Below, in pieces: positions 21,430 to 30,454 of a stretch of DNA of 64,000 nt. The notes beneath the pieces are model-generated. The model did not search any database. It was given only the letters and a program-made list of their open reading frames with translations, and had not been told where the DNA came from. Origin of the DNA: Mycobacterium parascrofulaceum ATCC BAA-614 (GTDB lineage Bacteria; Actinomycetota; Actinomycetes; Mycobacteriales; Mycobacteriaceae); the NCBI RefSeq assembly GCF_000164135.1, contig NZ_GG770554.1, positions 432,698-496,697 of the forward strand. Direction: 5' to 3'. Position 1 is the first letter of the stretch. Each line of letters starts with the position of its first letter. Both the position numbers and the translations under genes were made by a program.

Positions 21430-23366
21430 TTCGTGGGAACCGCCTTGTCTCCGAGTCCGGCGAGCACGGCGGCGATGTTGTAGTTGGTGGTCCGCATCCC
21501 TCCGCCGTCGGGAAAGCGGGGGTAATCGCTGTGGCCGTGTGCGCCTTCGAGATTGAGGGTGCCACCGTGACCGTCGGGCACGCTGGCGGGGCCGGTGGCC
21601 AGGTGGGTGAAGTTGGGGTTGGTGGCCGGGTTCGGTCCGAAGTGGCCGGCGCCGGAGGCGTCCGCCGCGCCGAGAACGCTTTCCGCGAGGTCCCGGAAGG
21701 GCGGCGGGAGGAACGGGGCCACGTCGTGGGCGATGGCGGGGCCGTCGTACGTCCACTGGATCGGGTCGTCGGGCGTTTCCATGGTGAACACGTGGCCGGG
21801 CTGCAGGTGGAGTTGTTGCGGTGTGGAGGCCTCGATGCCGGGGGAGCCGTAGAACAGCGCCCGGGACACCCCGTGGTCGCCGGGCTCCTGCAGGGCCAGG
21901 CCGGTGGTCAGCGACCCGTACGAGTGCCCGATCGCCGTGAGGTCGGCGGGACCGCCGTGGTGGGCGGCCTGGATGCCGTCGTAGAAGCCGGCCAGGTCGT
22001 GGGCCCCGGCCCTGGCGACGGCGTCGTGGCTGACGTCCCACCCGCCGGTGAGCGACTTGCCGATGTCGTCGAACCCCGGCACCTGCGGCGGGTCGTAACC
22101 GATCCACGCGATCGCCGAGACGGTGTCGTGCTCGTGGCCGGGAGTCAGGCCCAATTGGCGCAGGGCTTCCGTCCTGGCGTTGGTCGCCTCGGAGACCATG
22201 CCACCGATGGCGCCGTGGACGGTGGTGTTCAGGCCGGGCGTGGTCACCGACACGTGAGTGGCGGTGTCGGGATCTCCCACCGCGATCGCCGCGCGGGCCT
22301 GCTTGCCGGTCTTGGTGTCGAGCAGCATCAGTTTGCGGTCCGGGCTCGCCTTGACGGTCTTGTCGACGGCTTGCAGGTCGGGCAGGTATTTGGCCCCGTC
22401 CCGGGCGGAATCGTATTGGCGTTGCCACGCCTCGTACGCGAGGCGGTCGTCGAAGATGGCTCCCGGCTCGTTGGGGTGGGGAATGTTCTTGCCCGCCGCC
22501 CAATCGGGGTGCTGGGCGCGCAAAGCGTCGGCCTGCGCGGCGGCAGCCTGGGCGCGGCCCAGCTCGTCGGCGAGATTGAGCCGGTTGTAGTGATCCCGGT
22601 CCACCGCGGGCATCCCATTGTGGTTGCCGATCATCGGATTCCGTTGGTACTCGCGGTCTTTCTGCGCGGGCGTCAGCGAGTTCCAGACTTGCGCGAATTC
22701 CTTGGGGTCATCCGGCAGGTCCGGCGCCGGCGACAGCGGGCCCTCGATCGCCTGGATGCCCGACGTGTCGTATCCGTCGCTGCGCAGGGCGCCCAGTGAC
22801 TTCTGCAGTGTGTTGGAGTAGCCGTCGCGGATCGACTGCAGCCGGTGCAGAGCGTCCCGCGTTTCGTCGGCCGCGTCGGCCCGGGCGTCCTTGACCAACG
22901 ACTGCAGCTGCGACCGGCTGGTCGGGTCGAGATTGGGATCTTCCAGATCCTTCATCGCCGCGCCGATGAGCTTGTCGAGCAGCTGCAACTGCCGCTCCAA
23001 CGCGGCGATCGCCGCGGCGCCCGCCTTTTGTGCCTCGGCCAGGGCGGCGGCGATGTTCTCCAGGTCGGCGCCGATCTTCGGCAGCTGCAGGGATTGGGCC
23101 CCAAGCGATTTGACCGTCCGCTGCACTTCGGCGGAGTCGTTGATCGGGTGGTCGCCATTCTGGTGGTTCCATGCCGCGTCGAAACGCTTGCGGGCCTGCT
23201 CGAACGCGTGGTCCGCCTCGGCGGTGCATCGGCCCGCGGTGTGAAAGGCCTCCGCCAGCTGAGAAATCTGGAACGGGTTCCCGGCCTGCAGGCTTCGGTC
23301 GATCGCCCACGGATCGCCCCCGGCCTGGGCGATCAGATCGGCAACGTTGAGCCAGACCAGTTGCAT
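21426..23366 (-). CDS. DUF1023 alpha/beta-hydrolase (Rv2797c-like)
   Basis: The 646-residue protein has a helical N-terminal half (about 1-230) with long coiled stretches (IAAALAEAQKAGAAAIAALERQLQLLDKLIGAAM), similar to WXG100-like or ESX-associated regions, and a C-terminal DUF1023 hydrolase domain (about 330-600). The nucleophile elbow is TAIGHSYGSLTTGLAL (Ser about 485), with IAWIGYDPPQ preceding it. No signal peptide is visible. A conserved partner lipoprotein follows in an overlapping frame. The combination is repeated in mycobacterial genomes (Rv2542-lppA, Rv2797c-lppV). Lipase, esterase or toxin-like activity is possible. Confidence 0.8.
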   Translation of the reverse strand: MQLVWLNVADLIAQAGGDPWAIDRSLQAGNPFQISQLAEAFHTAGRCTAEADHAFEQARKRFDAAWNHQNGDHPINDSAEVQRTVKSLGAQSLQLPKIGADLENIAAALAEAQKAGAAAIAALERQLQLLDKLIGAAMKDLEDPNLDPTSRSQLQSLVKDARADAADETRDALHRLQSIRDGYSNTLQKSLGALRSDGYDTSGIQAIEGPLSPAPDLPDDPKEFAQVWNSLTPAQKDREYQRNPMIGNHNGMPAVDRDHYNRLNLADELGRAQAAAAQADALRAQHPDWAAGKNIPHPNEPGAIFDDRLAYEAWQRQYDSARDGAKYLPDLQAVDKTVKASPDRKLMLLDTKTGKQARAAIAVGDPDTATHVSVTTPGLNTTVHGAIGGMVSEATNARTEALRQLGLTPGHEHDTVSAIAWIGYDPPQVPGFDDIGKSLTGGWDVSHDAVARAGAHDLAGFYDGIQAAHHGGPADLTAIGHSYGSLTTGLALQEPGDHGVSRALFYGSPGIEASTPQQLHLQPGHVFTMETPDDPIQWTYDGPAIAHDVAPFLPPPFRDLAESVLGAADASGAGHFGPNPATNPNFTHLATGPASVPDGHGGTLNLEGAHGHSDYPRFPDGGGMRTTNYNIAAVLAGLGDKAVPTK

Positions 23367-23464
23367 CGCACCGCCAGAAGGTTCGCCATCAGTTCCCCGG
23401 ACCGGCTCATGACGTTACTCTGCGCGGCGGGATCCCGTCTTCAAGCGGCTGAACGGGTCGCGTC

Positions 23465-24289
23465 TCATGGGTGGGCGACGAGATACGTTTCGTTGTCCAG
23501 GTCGGCGGTGAGTTCGTCCACGTCGAAGGGTCGGTCGAGTCGGGCGTGCAGCGCCTTCGGGTCGATCAGGAGGCTGATCTCGGCGGTCTGGCGGGCGAAC
23601 ATCCGTCCGATCAGGGGATAGATGCGGCGCATGATCGCCCGCTCGGCCGCGGTGCACCGCGATGCGCAGTAGCCGACGTGCCCGATCTCGTCGGTCAGGA
23701 TCTCGCTGTAGAGCAGTTCGATTCGCTCGGAGACCTCCGGTTCGTCGGCGAACAGCTTGATGCCGAGGCGGCGCAGTTCGTCGAACATGATGCAGCCCGC
23801 CATCTCGGCGGCTCCGACGAACGCAAAGCTCAGTCGCTCGGGTAGGAAGACGCCGGTCTTGACGAATTGGCGCATCACGAACGGTGGCGGGACGACTTGG
23901 AACGTCAGGTCGAAGATGTCGAGGGCATAGGCCAACAGCCGGGTGTGATAGTGCTCTTCGAGTTCGAGGTAGACGTTTTCGGGCGGCAGGTTCTGATCGC
24001 TGTTGCGGCCGTAGGTTTCGCCGAGTCCGACGCCGAACCTCTCGGCCTGGTTGAGTTTGGCCGTCGCCAGCAGGAACAGCATCTTCGGATCCAGCCCGGC
24101 CTCCGGACGCCGGCGGCGCAGGTTACGCAGGAAGACGTCTCGGTCGGCGGGGTGGGCGGACCGGACGGGGTTCGCTTCCAGTTCGTCGAAGAACTGCTCG
24201 CGATTCGCCAATCGCCGGTTCAGCAGGTCGGCTTCGCCATCGCGCTGGGCCAAGAATTTCCGGTATCCCTCGATGCCGTTGGCGTTCAT
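23465..24289 (-). CDS. Ferritin-like diiron protein (AurF-like oxygenase candidate)
   Basis: The 274-residue all-helical protein contains several candidate iron ligands: LELEEHYHTRLLAY (about residues 104-117), FVGAAEMAGCIMFDELRRL (about 155-173) and LYSEILTDEIGHVGY (about 190-204; E-x2-H). These resemble the helix-borne ExxH motifs of ferritin-like oxygenases such as AurF, which oxidise aryl amines, but the assignment to that subfamily is tentative. ATG 24289 overlaps the stop of the upstream TetR gene by ATGA, so regulator and enzyme are one operon under the palindrome at 24912-24942. Confidence 0.65.
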   Translation of the reverse strand: MNANGIEGYRKFLAQRDGEADLLNRRLANREQFFDELEANPVRSAHPADRDVFLRNLRRRRPEAGLDPKMLFLLATAKLNQAERFGVGLGETYGRNSDQNLPPENVYLELEEHYHTRLLAYALDIFDLTFQVVPPPFVMRQFVKTGVFLPERLSFAFVGAAEMAGCIMFDELRRLGIKLFADEPEVSERIELLYSEILTDEIGHVGYCASRCTAAERAIMRRIYPLIGRMFARQTAEISLLIDPKALHARLDRPFDVDELTADLDNETYLVAHP

Positions 24290-24891
24290 CGTTTCTCCAT
24301 TCCCTTGACAATCGTTGTCACGTAACGCTTTAACAGCGCGGGGTCGTGTGTTCCGGTGGCCAGGAGGGCAAAGAGTCCGGTGAGAAAGAACATCGCCAGT
24401 TCCGTGGCGTCCGCACCCGGCGACACCTGCCCCGCGGATTGCGCACGGCCGATCACGCCCACCAGAAACCCCGCGAGCGGGTGTTGGGCCAACTCGTCTT
24501 CGACCGGACGGGACGACGAGAAGTGCAGCCCGAGCATGTCGCGGAAAACCGCTGCGCCCAAGCGATGTTCGGCGTCGAGCACCTGAGCGACGAGTCGTGA
24601 GAGCACCGACGCCAGGTCGCCCTTGGCGTCACCCAGTTCGCTGATGATCCGGGTCTCCTCGTTGCGCTCCAACTCGGCGAGAACGTGTTCCTTGGTGGGG
24701 AAGTGGAAATAGAACGTCCCGCGCACCACGCCCGCCGCGGCGGCGATGGCACTCACATCCGCCGCGGCCAACCCGCGCTGCCCGATTTCGGTCAACGCGG
24801 CATCGAACAGGCGCGCCCGGGTTTCCAGTCGCCGGGCCTCCCGCACGCCGCCGGCCGAGGTTTCGGCCGCGGTCGGGGCGTGCGAGGACAT
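24286..24891 (-). CDS. TetR-family regulator of the diiron-protein operon
   Basis: The protein (201 residues from ATG 24891, MSSHAPTAAETS) has a classical TetR HTH: RARLFDAALTEIGQRGLAAADVSAIAAAAGVVRGTFYFHFPTKEHVL (about 22-68), then a helical sensor domain. An in-frame TTG at 24927 lies inside a 31-bp palindrome that is the likely operator, so the later ATG with GAGGGG upstream is preferred. It is the first gene of a two-gene operon and presumably represses itself and the diiron protein. Confidence 0.88.
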   Translation of the reverse strand: MSSHAPTAAETSAGGVREARRLETRARLFDAALTEIGQRGLAAADVSAIAAAAGVVRGTFYFHFPTKEHVLAELERNEETRIISELGDAKGDLASVLSRLVAQVLDAEHRLGAAVFRDMLGLHFSSSRPVEDELAQHPLAGFLVGVIGRAQSAGQVSPGADATELAMFFLTGLFALLATGTHDPALLKRYVTTIVKGMEKR

Positions 24892-24911
24892 GGGCGCACG
24901 GTACCCCTCAT

Positions 24912-24942
24912 CACTGACGGCCGTCAATGACGGTCGTCAGTG
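24912..24942. promoter_or_regulatory. 31-bp near-perfect palindrome, probable TetR operator
   Basis: The sequence begins CACTGACG and ends CGTCAGTG; the inner parts GCCGTCA and TGACGGT also mirror each other, with a single mismatched pair apart from the centre. It lies just upstream of the TetR start at 24891 and downstream of the other regulator's stop at 24959. Size and symmetry are typical of a TetR operator bound by two dimers. Confidence 0.7.
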
Positions 24943-24958
24943 AGTTGGCTCGGCCGGT

Positions 24959-25507
24959 TTATCGCTGGGTGAAGCCGGGGGCCAGGAATCGCTCCAGCAC
25001 GTTTCGTTCGACGCGACTGCTCGCGAGCGGCCAATAAGCCAGGGACAACACCACGCGGACGATCCATTGCGCCGCGTCCGGGTCGTCGGTGATGCCCGTG
25101 AGCTCGGCGGCAAGGTGACTGAGCACCGGCGACGCATGCAGCTCGCCCAGGTCCGGGGAACTGCCCGGGCTGAGCATCAGCCGCCGCAGCGGGTCCGACC
25201 TGATCTGTTCGAGTGCGACGGTCACCGCGGTGATGACGCGGTCCGGACCACTCAGCCCGGCCACGGCACGCCGGACCCGCTCGATGATCCCGGCCGACAG
25301 GCGGATCAGCACCGCGTCCCGGATCTGGGCCTTGCCGCCCGCGTAGCGATAGATGGTCGCCCTCGAGCAGTGGACCCGCGCCGCCAGGGCGTCGATGTCG
25401 AACGCATCCAGCCCGTCGCGGACCACGAGGTCGGTCGCGGCGGCGTAGATGCGATCGGCCGCGGCGGCCCGGCGGTCGCCGCCGATGACCCAATCGTGAC
25501 CTGCCAT
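24959..25507 (-). CDS. TetR-family regulator divergent from a P450
   Basis: The 182-residue protein has the TetR HTH RIYAAATDLVVRDGLDAFDIDALAARVHCSRATIYRYAGGKAQIRDAV (about residues 19-65). The C-terminal part is a helical ligand-binding domain. ATG 25507 is the start. It is divergent from the P450 at 25695, and a symmetric site lies between them, so it most likely represses that P450. Confidence 0.88.
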   Translation of the reverse strand: MAGHDWVIGGDRRAAAADRIYAAATDLVVRDGLDAFDIDALAARVHCSRATIYRYAGGKAQIRDAVLIRLSAGIIERVRRAVAGLSGPDRVITAVTVALEQIRSDPLRRLMLSPGSSPDLGELHASPVLSHLAAELTGITDDPDAAQWIVRVVLSLAYWPLASSRVERNVLERFLAPGFTQR

Positions 25508-25542
25508 GGGTGTTCACCCCTTGAGTCGTCGGGTCGGTGTGT

Positions 25543-25556
25543 TCTCAGTTCTGAGA
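25543..25556. promoter_or_regulatory. Palindrome between TetR and P450, candidate operator
   Basis: TCTCAG-TT-CTGAGA is a perfect inverted repeat with 6-bp arms located 36 bp from the TetR start codon and about 140 bp from the divergent P450 start. Its place in the shared promoter region suggests control of both genes. Confidence 0.5.
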
Positions 25557-25694
25557 CAGCCTTAGCCAAATGTTCCAGCATTTACCCAGCTACCTCAAGC
25601 TCGGTGAGACATCCGTGGCGGCACCTTGGCGCCGCGGATCGCATCTTTCGGCCCGTCCATTGACGGCGGATGTCCGCGCACCCAGCGTTGAGTC

Positions 25695-26915
25695 ATGGAT
25701 TCGAATGCCGGCGGTCTCGGGCTCGCGCTGTTCGACGAGCAGTTCATCCAGAATCCGCAGTTGCTCTACGCGCGGATGCATCGGACCGGACCTGTGCATC
25801 GCATCGGCGATTCGCGCTTCTACGCGGTGAGCAGCTGGACAGCCGTCAACGAGGCGGTCGCACGCTGCGCGGACTTCTCGTCCAACCTGACCGCGACGAT
25901 GATGTATCAGCCCGGCGGCGCCGTCACCGCCTTCCCCGTCGGAGAACTCGGTGGGCCCACTCAAGCGCTGGCGACCGCGGACGAACCGGTCCACTCGGCG
26001 CATCGAAAGACCCTGCTCCCACAGCTCGCGGCCAAACGCATCCGCGCCTTCGAGCCCTTCATCGCCGACACCGCCGCCCGCCTCTGGGATGCCCATGCGC
26101 AAGACGGACGCATCGAATGGATGAGCGCAATGGCCAACCGGCTACCCATGATGATCGTCGGGCGGATCATCGGTGTCCCCGACGCCGACATCGACAAGAT
26201 CATCCGCTGGGGCTACGCCGCCACCCAGGTCGTCGAAGGCCTGGTCACCCAAGATCAAATGGACGCCGCCGGCATAGCCGTGATGGAGCTCAGCGGATAC
26301 ATCACCGAACAGTTCCAGAACGCGGCGAGCGACCCGCACGACAATCTGCTCGGTGATCTCGCTGCGGCCTGCGCCTCCGGCGAACTCGACGACCTGGCGG
26401 CGCTCGCGATGATGATCACCCTGTTCAGCGCGGGCGGTGAGTCGACGGCCTCCCTGATCGGTTCTGCCGCTTGGGTTTTGGCGACGCGACCGGATGTCCA
26501 GCGGCAGGTCCGCGAGCGGCCGGAGCTGCTCGGCGCGTTCCTGGAGGAGGTGCTGCGCTACGAACCGCCGTTCCGGGGTCACTACCGGCACGTCGTCGAC
26601 GACACCGAACTCTGCGGCGCCGAATTGCCGGCGGGTTCCCGGCTACTGCTGTTGTGGGGAGCGGCCAATAGGGATCCGACGCACTTCGACCACCCCGATG
26701 AATTCCGACTCGACCGGCCCGCGGGGAAGGGCCACATCAGCTTTGGCAAGGGGATCCACTTCTGCGTCGGGGCCGCACTCGCCCGGTTGGAGGCGAACAT
26801 CGTGCTGCGCCAACTGCTCGCGCGGACATCGGACATCACGGCCGCCGACGTCGGGAACTGGCTCCCCAGTCTCCTGTTCCGCCGCCTCGAGCGCCTGCAG
26901 CTCGCGTACGCGTAG
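25695..26915 (+). CDS. Cytochrome P450
   Basis: The 406-residue protein is a bacterial P450: ExxR in EEVLRYEPPF (about residue 280), heme loop FGKGIHFCVGAALARLE (Cys about 356) and I-helix FSAGGESTASLIG (about 238-250). The usual acid-alcohol pair D-T of the I-helix is E-S here, a variant known in some P450 families. The ATG at 25695 begins MDSNAGGLGLALFD. No redox partner is adjacent. It is divergent from the TetR gene at 24959. Substrate unknown. Confidence 0.92.
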   Translation: MDSNAGGLGLALFDEQFIQNPQLLYARMHRTGPVHRIGDSRFYAVSSWTAVNEAVARCADFSSNLTATMMYQPGGAVTAFPVGELGGPTQALATADEPVHSAHRKTLLPQLAAKRIRAFEPFIADTAARLWDAHAQDGRIEWMSAMANRLPMMIVGRIIGVPDADIDKIIRWGYAATQVVEGLVTQDQMDAAGIAVMELSGYITEQFQNAASDPHDNLLGDLAAACASGELDDLAALAMMITLFSAGGESTASLIGSAAWVLATRPDVQRQVRERPELLGAFLEEVLRYEPPFRGHYRHVVDDTELCGAELPAGSRLLLLWGAANRDPTHFDHPDEFRLDRPAGKGHISFGKGIHFCVGAALARLEANIVLRQLLARTSDITAADVGNWLPSLLFRRLERLQLAYA

Positions 26916-26984
26916 GCGCGATTGCCTACCACCCCGCGCGGGTACTGATCCCTTCGGATGATCCACCCACCCCGAAAGGACCTG

Positions 26985-28127
26985 ATGGCGACGCGCGAGG
27001 ACAACGCCACCGACCTGCTGCAAGAACTCCTGTGGGCGTACGGTCCGTGCGGCCAGGAAGACCAGGTCCGGGCGGTATGCGCCCGCGAGCTGCAGCCCGT
27101 CGTCGACGACATGTGGACCGACGACGCGGGCAACCTGATCGGGTACGTCGGCGCGAACCCCCCGGCCGGTGACAACAACCGCAGCCACCGGCACCGGGTG
27201 TCCTCGGCGGCCGAACCCGGCGTCGCGACGCGGGTCATGGCGCACATGGACGAGCTGTCCATGCTGGTCAAACGGGTGGAGCCGGACGGCGCGCTGCACG
27301 TGACGCAGTTGGGCACGATGTATCCCGGCAACTTCGGGCTGGGCCCGGTCGCGGTGCTCGGCGAGCACGAGACGCTGACCGCGGTCCTCACGCTCGGCTC
27401 CGAGCACACCACCCTGGAGAGCCACCGAATCTGGGAGACCAAGCCGGACAAGGGTGACCGCGCGCTGGACTGGCACCACGTCTACGTCTTCACCGGTTTG
27501 AGCACCGACGAGTTGGAAGTCGCGGGCGTACGGCCCGGCACGCGCGTGTGCGTGGAACGCGGCAAGCGGACGCTGGTCGAGTTCGGCGGCTACCTGGGCT
27601 CCAACTTTCTCGACGACCGCGCCGCGGCGACCGCCCTGCTGCGCGCGGCTCGCATGCTGCGCGAGCGTGGCCAACGACCCGTCGACGACGTGTATTTCGT
27701 GTTCACCACCAACGAGGAGATCGGCGGGGTGGGGGGCACCTACGCCAGCGGGTCGCTGCCGGGGACGCTCACCCTCGCGCTCGAGGTCGGCCCCACCGAA
27801 CGCGAGTACAGCACCAGCGTCGCCGGCGGCCCGATCGTCGGCTACAGCGACGCCCTCTGCGTCTACGACAAGGACGTCGCCGACCGGTTGATGGGCATCG
27901 CCACCAAGCTCGGCCTGTCGCCCCAGGCGGCCGTGCTGGGCGCCTTCGAATCCGACGCGTCCCACTCGAAGGCTGCGGGGCTGACGCCGCGCGCGGGCCT
28001 GCTGTGCGTGCCCACGCTGAGCACCCACGGCTACGAGGTCATCCCCCGCAGCGCCATCGACGACATGGCGTCCGTCGTCGTCGAGTTCGTCCTGCAGCCG
28101 GGCGCACACGCGCGCGGCGAAGATTAA
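26985..28127 (+). CDS. M42-family (glutamyl/deblocking-type) metallo-aminopeptidase
   Basis: The 380-residue protein shows the M42/M28-clan metal-site pattern: MAHMDEL (His-x-Asp), FLDDRAAATALL (bridging Asp), FVFTTNEEIGGVG (catalytic Glu-Glu), LEVGPTE and LSTHGYEVIP (final His). ATG 26985 (MATREDNATDLL) is preceded by GAAAGGACCTG and preferred to an ATG 27 bp earlier. M42 enzymes are cytoplasmic dodecameric peptidases that trim peptides. It stands alone downstream of the P450. Confidence 0.85.
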   Translation: MATREDNATDLLQELLWAYGPCGQEDQVRAVCARELQPVVDDMWTDDAGNLIGYVGANPPAGDNNRSHRHRVSSAAEPGVATRVMAHMDELSMLVKRVEPDGALHVTQLGTMYPGNFGLGPVAVLGEHETLTAVLTLGSEHTTLESHRIWETKPDKGDRALDWHHVYVFTGLSTDELEVAGVRPGTRVCVERGKRTLVEFGGYLGSNFLDDRAAATALLRAARMLRERGQRPVDDVYFVFTTNEEIGGVGGTYASGSLPGTLTLALEVGPTEREYSTSVAGGPIVGYSDALCVYDKDVADRLMGIATKLGLSPQAAVLGAFESDASHSKAAGLTPRAGLLCVPTLSTHGYEVIPRSAIDDMASVVVEFVLQPGAHARGED

Positions 28128-28212
28128 TAACCCGCCAAAATTCCCCTGAACATTGGCTAAGAGGCGCGTGGCGGCGTCCGGCGTGCCGCGGATCGGGCCA
28201 TACGGTCGACGG

Positions 28213-28476
28213 ATGAACGTTGACTACTACCTGCAGAGGGTGCCGGTCGAGTCGGTGCGGCCGGGGTTTTCGCTCGCCATTGACGACGGCGGTGACTTCC
28301 GCCTGTTTCGGGTCGAGTGCACGCAGATGACGCAGCGCAGCGGTCAGCCGGTGATGTTCACGCTCACGGCCGGGCCCGGCTCGGGGCCGTCCGAAGACGG
28401 CGATCGATGGGTTTTGGAGTGTGAGGCGGGCACGCCGGTCGTCCGGGTCCTCGGCGTCTGCAAGGCCGCCTCCTAG
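28213..28476 (+). CDS. Small conserved-looking hypothetical protein
   Basis: The 87-residue protein begins MNVDYYLQRVPVESVRPGFSLAIDDGGDFRLFRVECTQM and is beta-rich throughout, ending VLGVCKAAS. No signal peptide or known domain is evident. It ends convergently with the methyltransferase gene, overlapping its stop by 4 bp. The start ATG 28213 is chosen over an upstream TTG because of position and composition. Confidence 0.6.
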   Translation: MNVDYYLQRVPVESVRPGFSLAIDDGGDFRLFRVECTQMTQRSGQPVMFTLTAGPGSGPSEDGDRWVLECEAGTPVVRVLGVCKAAS

Positions 28477-29222
28477 GCTCCTCGGCCCGGCTTTGCCCCG
28501 GCGACGAACTGCAGCGCGCGTTGCGTCTGCTGCTCGAGGTCGACCAGGCCGGCCGACGAGAACAGGTCGACGAAGGCGCGCCGGTCGAACATGGTGAGCC
28601 CGATGACGCGGGCACCGGCGGTCATCGCGTGGCGGAGCGGGGGCAGGTCCGGGACGTAGCTGGTCAGGATCGCGATGCGGCCGCCGGGCTTGAGCACCCG
28701 CAGCATTTCGCGTGCCACGCGGAACGGCTCGGGCATCAGGTACAGCGCGCCGAAGCAGCACACCGCGTCGAATGTCGCGTCGGCGAACGGCAGCGCGCGG
28801 GCGTCGCCGCGGACGTAACCGGTGCGCGGGGTGACGTTGTCGAGCACGGCGCGGGTCAGCATCGGCTCGGAGATGTCGAAACCGACGGCGAGGCCGCCGT
28901 CCGGCAATTGCCCCGCCAGCGATGCGGTGAAATTGCCCGGGCCACAAGCGACGTCGAGCAACCGGCCCGCGGTGGACAGCCGCAGCGCCGAAGCCGCCCG
29001 GCGCTGCTCGGCCCCGGTCGTGACACCGCTGGCGACGTAGAACGCCGCGGGGCGCCACAGCCGCTCGTAGACCGTCGCGACCAGCGGGCTGTTCATGGCG
29101 CGCTGGGCGACCGTGGGGGCCGGAGACGCCGTCGATTCGCCCAGCACGTCCAGGAAGCCGTGCCGCGGCGCGGCGGCCTCGGTGAGCAGACCCCGGGTCA
29201 ATTCGACTGCATCCTGGCTCAT
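28473..29222 (-). CDS. Class I SAM-dependent methyltransferase
   Basis: The 249-residue protein has motif I in GRLLDVACGPGNFTASL (about residues 85-101), acidic motif II in LAVGFDISEPML, and a post-I aromatic region DATFDAVCCFGALYLMPEPF. It is of the UbiE/Methyltransf_11 type, acting on a small molecule or lipid; the substrate cannot be predicted. The ATG at 29222 is the start. It is divergent from the heptose operon at 29429. Confidence 0.85.
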   Translation of the reverse strand: MSQDAVELTRGLLTEAAAPRHGFLDVLGESTASPAPTVAQRAMNSPLVATVYERLWRPAAFYVASGVTTGAEQRRAASALRLSTAGRLLDVACGPGNFTASLAGQLPDGGLAVGFDISEPMLTRAVLDNVTPRTGYVRGDARALPFADATFDAVCCFGALYLMPEPFRVAREMLRVLKPGGRIAILTSYVPDLPPLRHAMTAGARVIGLTMFDRRAFVDLFSSAGLVDLEQQTQRALQFVAGAKPGRGA

Positions 29223-29428
29223 TTCACCGCATTCCTCGAGGCTCGGTCGCTTTGCACAATCCGCAGGTGAATCGGGTTTTTTCTGCCGATCCGGCTGCTA
29301 CGCTAGGGCTCTTCGCGCGAGGCGATGCAACGGGCCTCCCGCAGGCAACGGATGGGGTCGACACATGGCGCATCTTTCGCTGACGATCGCGGGACGCGCG
29401 TCGGCCGGTTGAGCGGATTACCTCGACA

Positions 29429-30454
29429 GTGAATTCCCTGCCCCGGCCCCGAATCCGCGCACGCGCGCCGCTGCGGATCTCGTTCGCGGGGGGCGGCACC
29501 GACGTGCCTCCGTTCCCGGCCACCGAAGGCGGCTGCGTCCTGTCGGCGACCATCGACCGCTACGCGCAGGGATCGCTCACCCCGCGCACCGATCGCAGGG
29601 TCACGATCGAGTCGGTGGACTTCAAGACCACCCACGAGATGACGCTGGACAGCGAAATCCTCTACGACGGCAGCCTGGACCTGATCAAGGCCGCCGTGCG
29701 CCGGTTCGGCAGGGAGGGCACGGACGGCTACGACCTGGTGCTGCGTTCGAGCGCGCCGCCGGGCTCGGGGCTGGGCTCGTCGTCGACGATGATGGTGGCG
29801 CTCACCGGCCTGCTCGCCGAGCACTACGGCGTGCCCATGGGGGAGTACGAGACCGCGCAGCTGGCGTGCGCCATCGAGCGCGAGGACCTGGGCATCACCG
29901 GCGGCATGCAGGACCTGTACGCCGCGACGTTCGGGGGATTCAACTTCATCGAGTTCACCGACCGCGTGATCGTCAACCCGCTGCGCATCCGCGACGAGAC
30001 CGCCTTCGAATTGGAATTGAGCCTGCTGCTGTGCTTTACGGGCATCACCCGGGACTCCGCCCGGGTCATCGAGGACCAGACCCGGCGCGCCGCCACGGGC
30101 GCCGACGACACCCTGGCGGGACTCCGCGCGCAAAAGGAGCTGGCGGTTGCGATGAAGGCCGCCCTGCTGACCAACAAGCTCAACGATTTCGGTGCCCTGC
30201 TGGGCGAGGCCTGGACGCAGAAGAAGCGCATGTCGCCGTACATCACCAACGAGCGCATCGACGAGCTCTACGACCTCGCCCTGAAAAACGGTGCGCTCGG
30301 CGGCAAGATCACGGGCGCGGGCGGCGGCGGCTACATCCTGCTGTTCTGCGACTTCGCGAAGAAGCACCGACTCATCGAAAGCCTGGAGTCGGCCGGGGCG
30401 ACCATCACCGAATTCGCCTTCGAGAGCAAGGGATTGACCACATGGCAGGCATGA
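29429..30454 (+). CDS. hddA: D-glycero-D-manno-heptose 7-phosphate kinase (HddA-like, GHMP kinase)
   Basis: The 341-residue GHMP kinase begins at GTG 29429. It has the N-terminal RAPLRISFAGGGTDVPPF, the ATP-binding loop SAPPGSGLGSSSTMMVAL (about residues 109-126) and GKITGAGGGGY (about 292-302). HddA phosphorylates heptose-7-phosphate at C1 in the GDP-D-alpha-D-heptose route. M. tuberculosis has the same three genes (Rv0113-Rv0115) in a different order. It is coupled to gmhA, whose ATG overlaps its end. Confidence 0.88.
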   Translation: MNSLPRPRIRARAPLRISFAGGGTDVPPFPATEGGCVLSATIDRYAQGSLTPRTDRRVTIESVDFKTTHEMTLDSEILYDGSLDLIKAAVRRFGREGTDGYDLVLRSSAPPGSGLGSSSTMMVALTGLLAEHYGVPMGEYETAQLACAIEREDLGITGGMQDLYAATFGGFNFIEFTDRVIVNPLRIRDETAFELELSLLLCFTGITRDSARVIEDQTRRAATGADDTLAGLRAQKELAVAMKAALLTNKLNDFGALLGEAWTQKKRMSPYITNERIDELYDLALKNGALGGKITGAGGGGYILLFCDFAKKHRLIESLESAGATITEFAFESKGLTTWQA

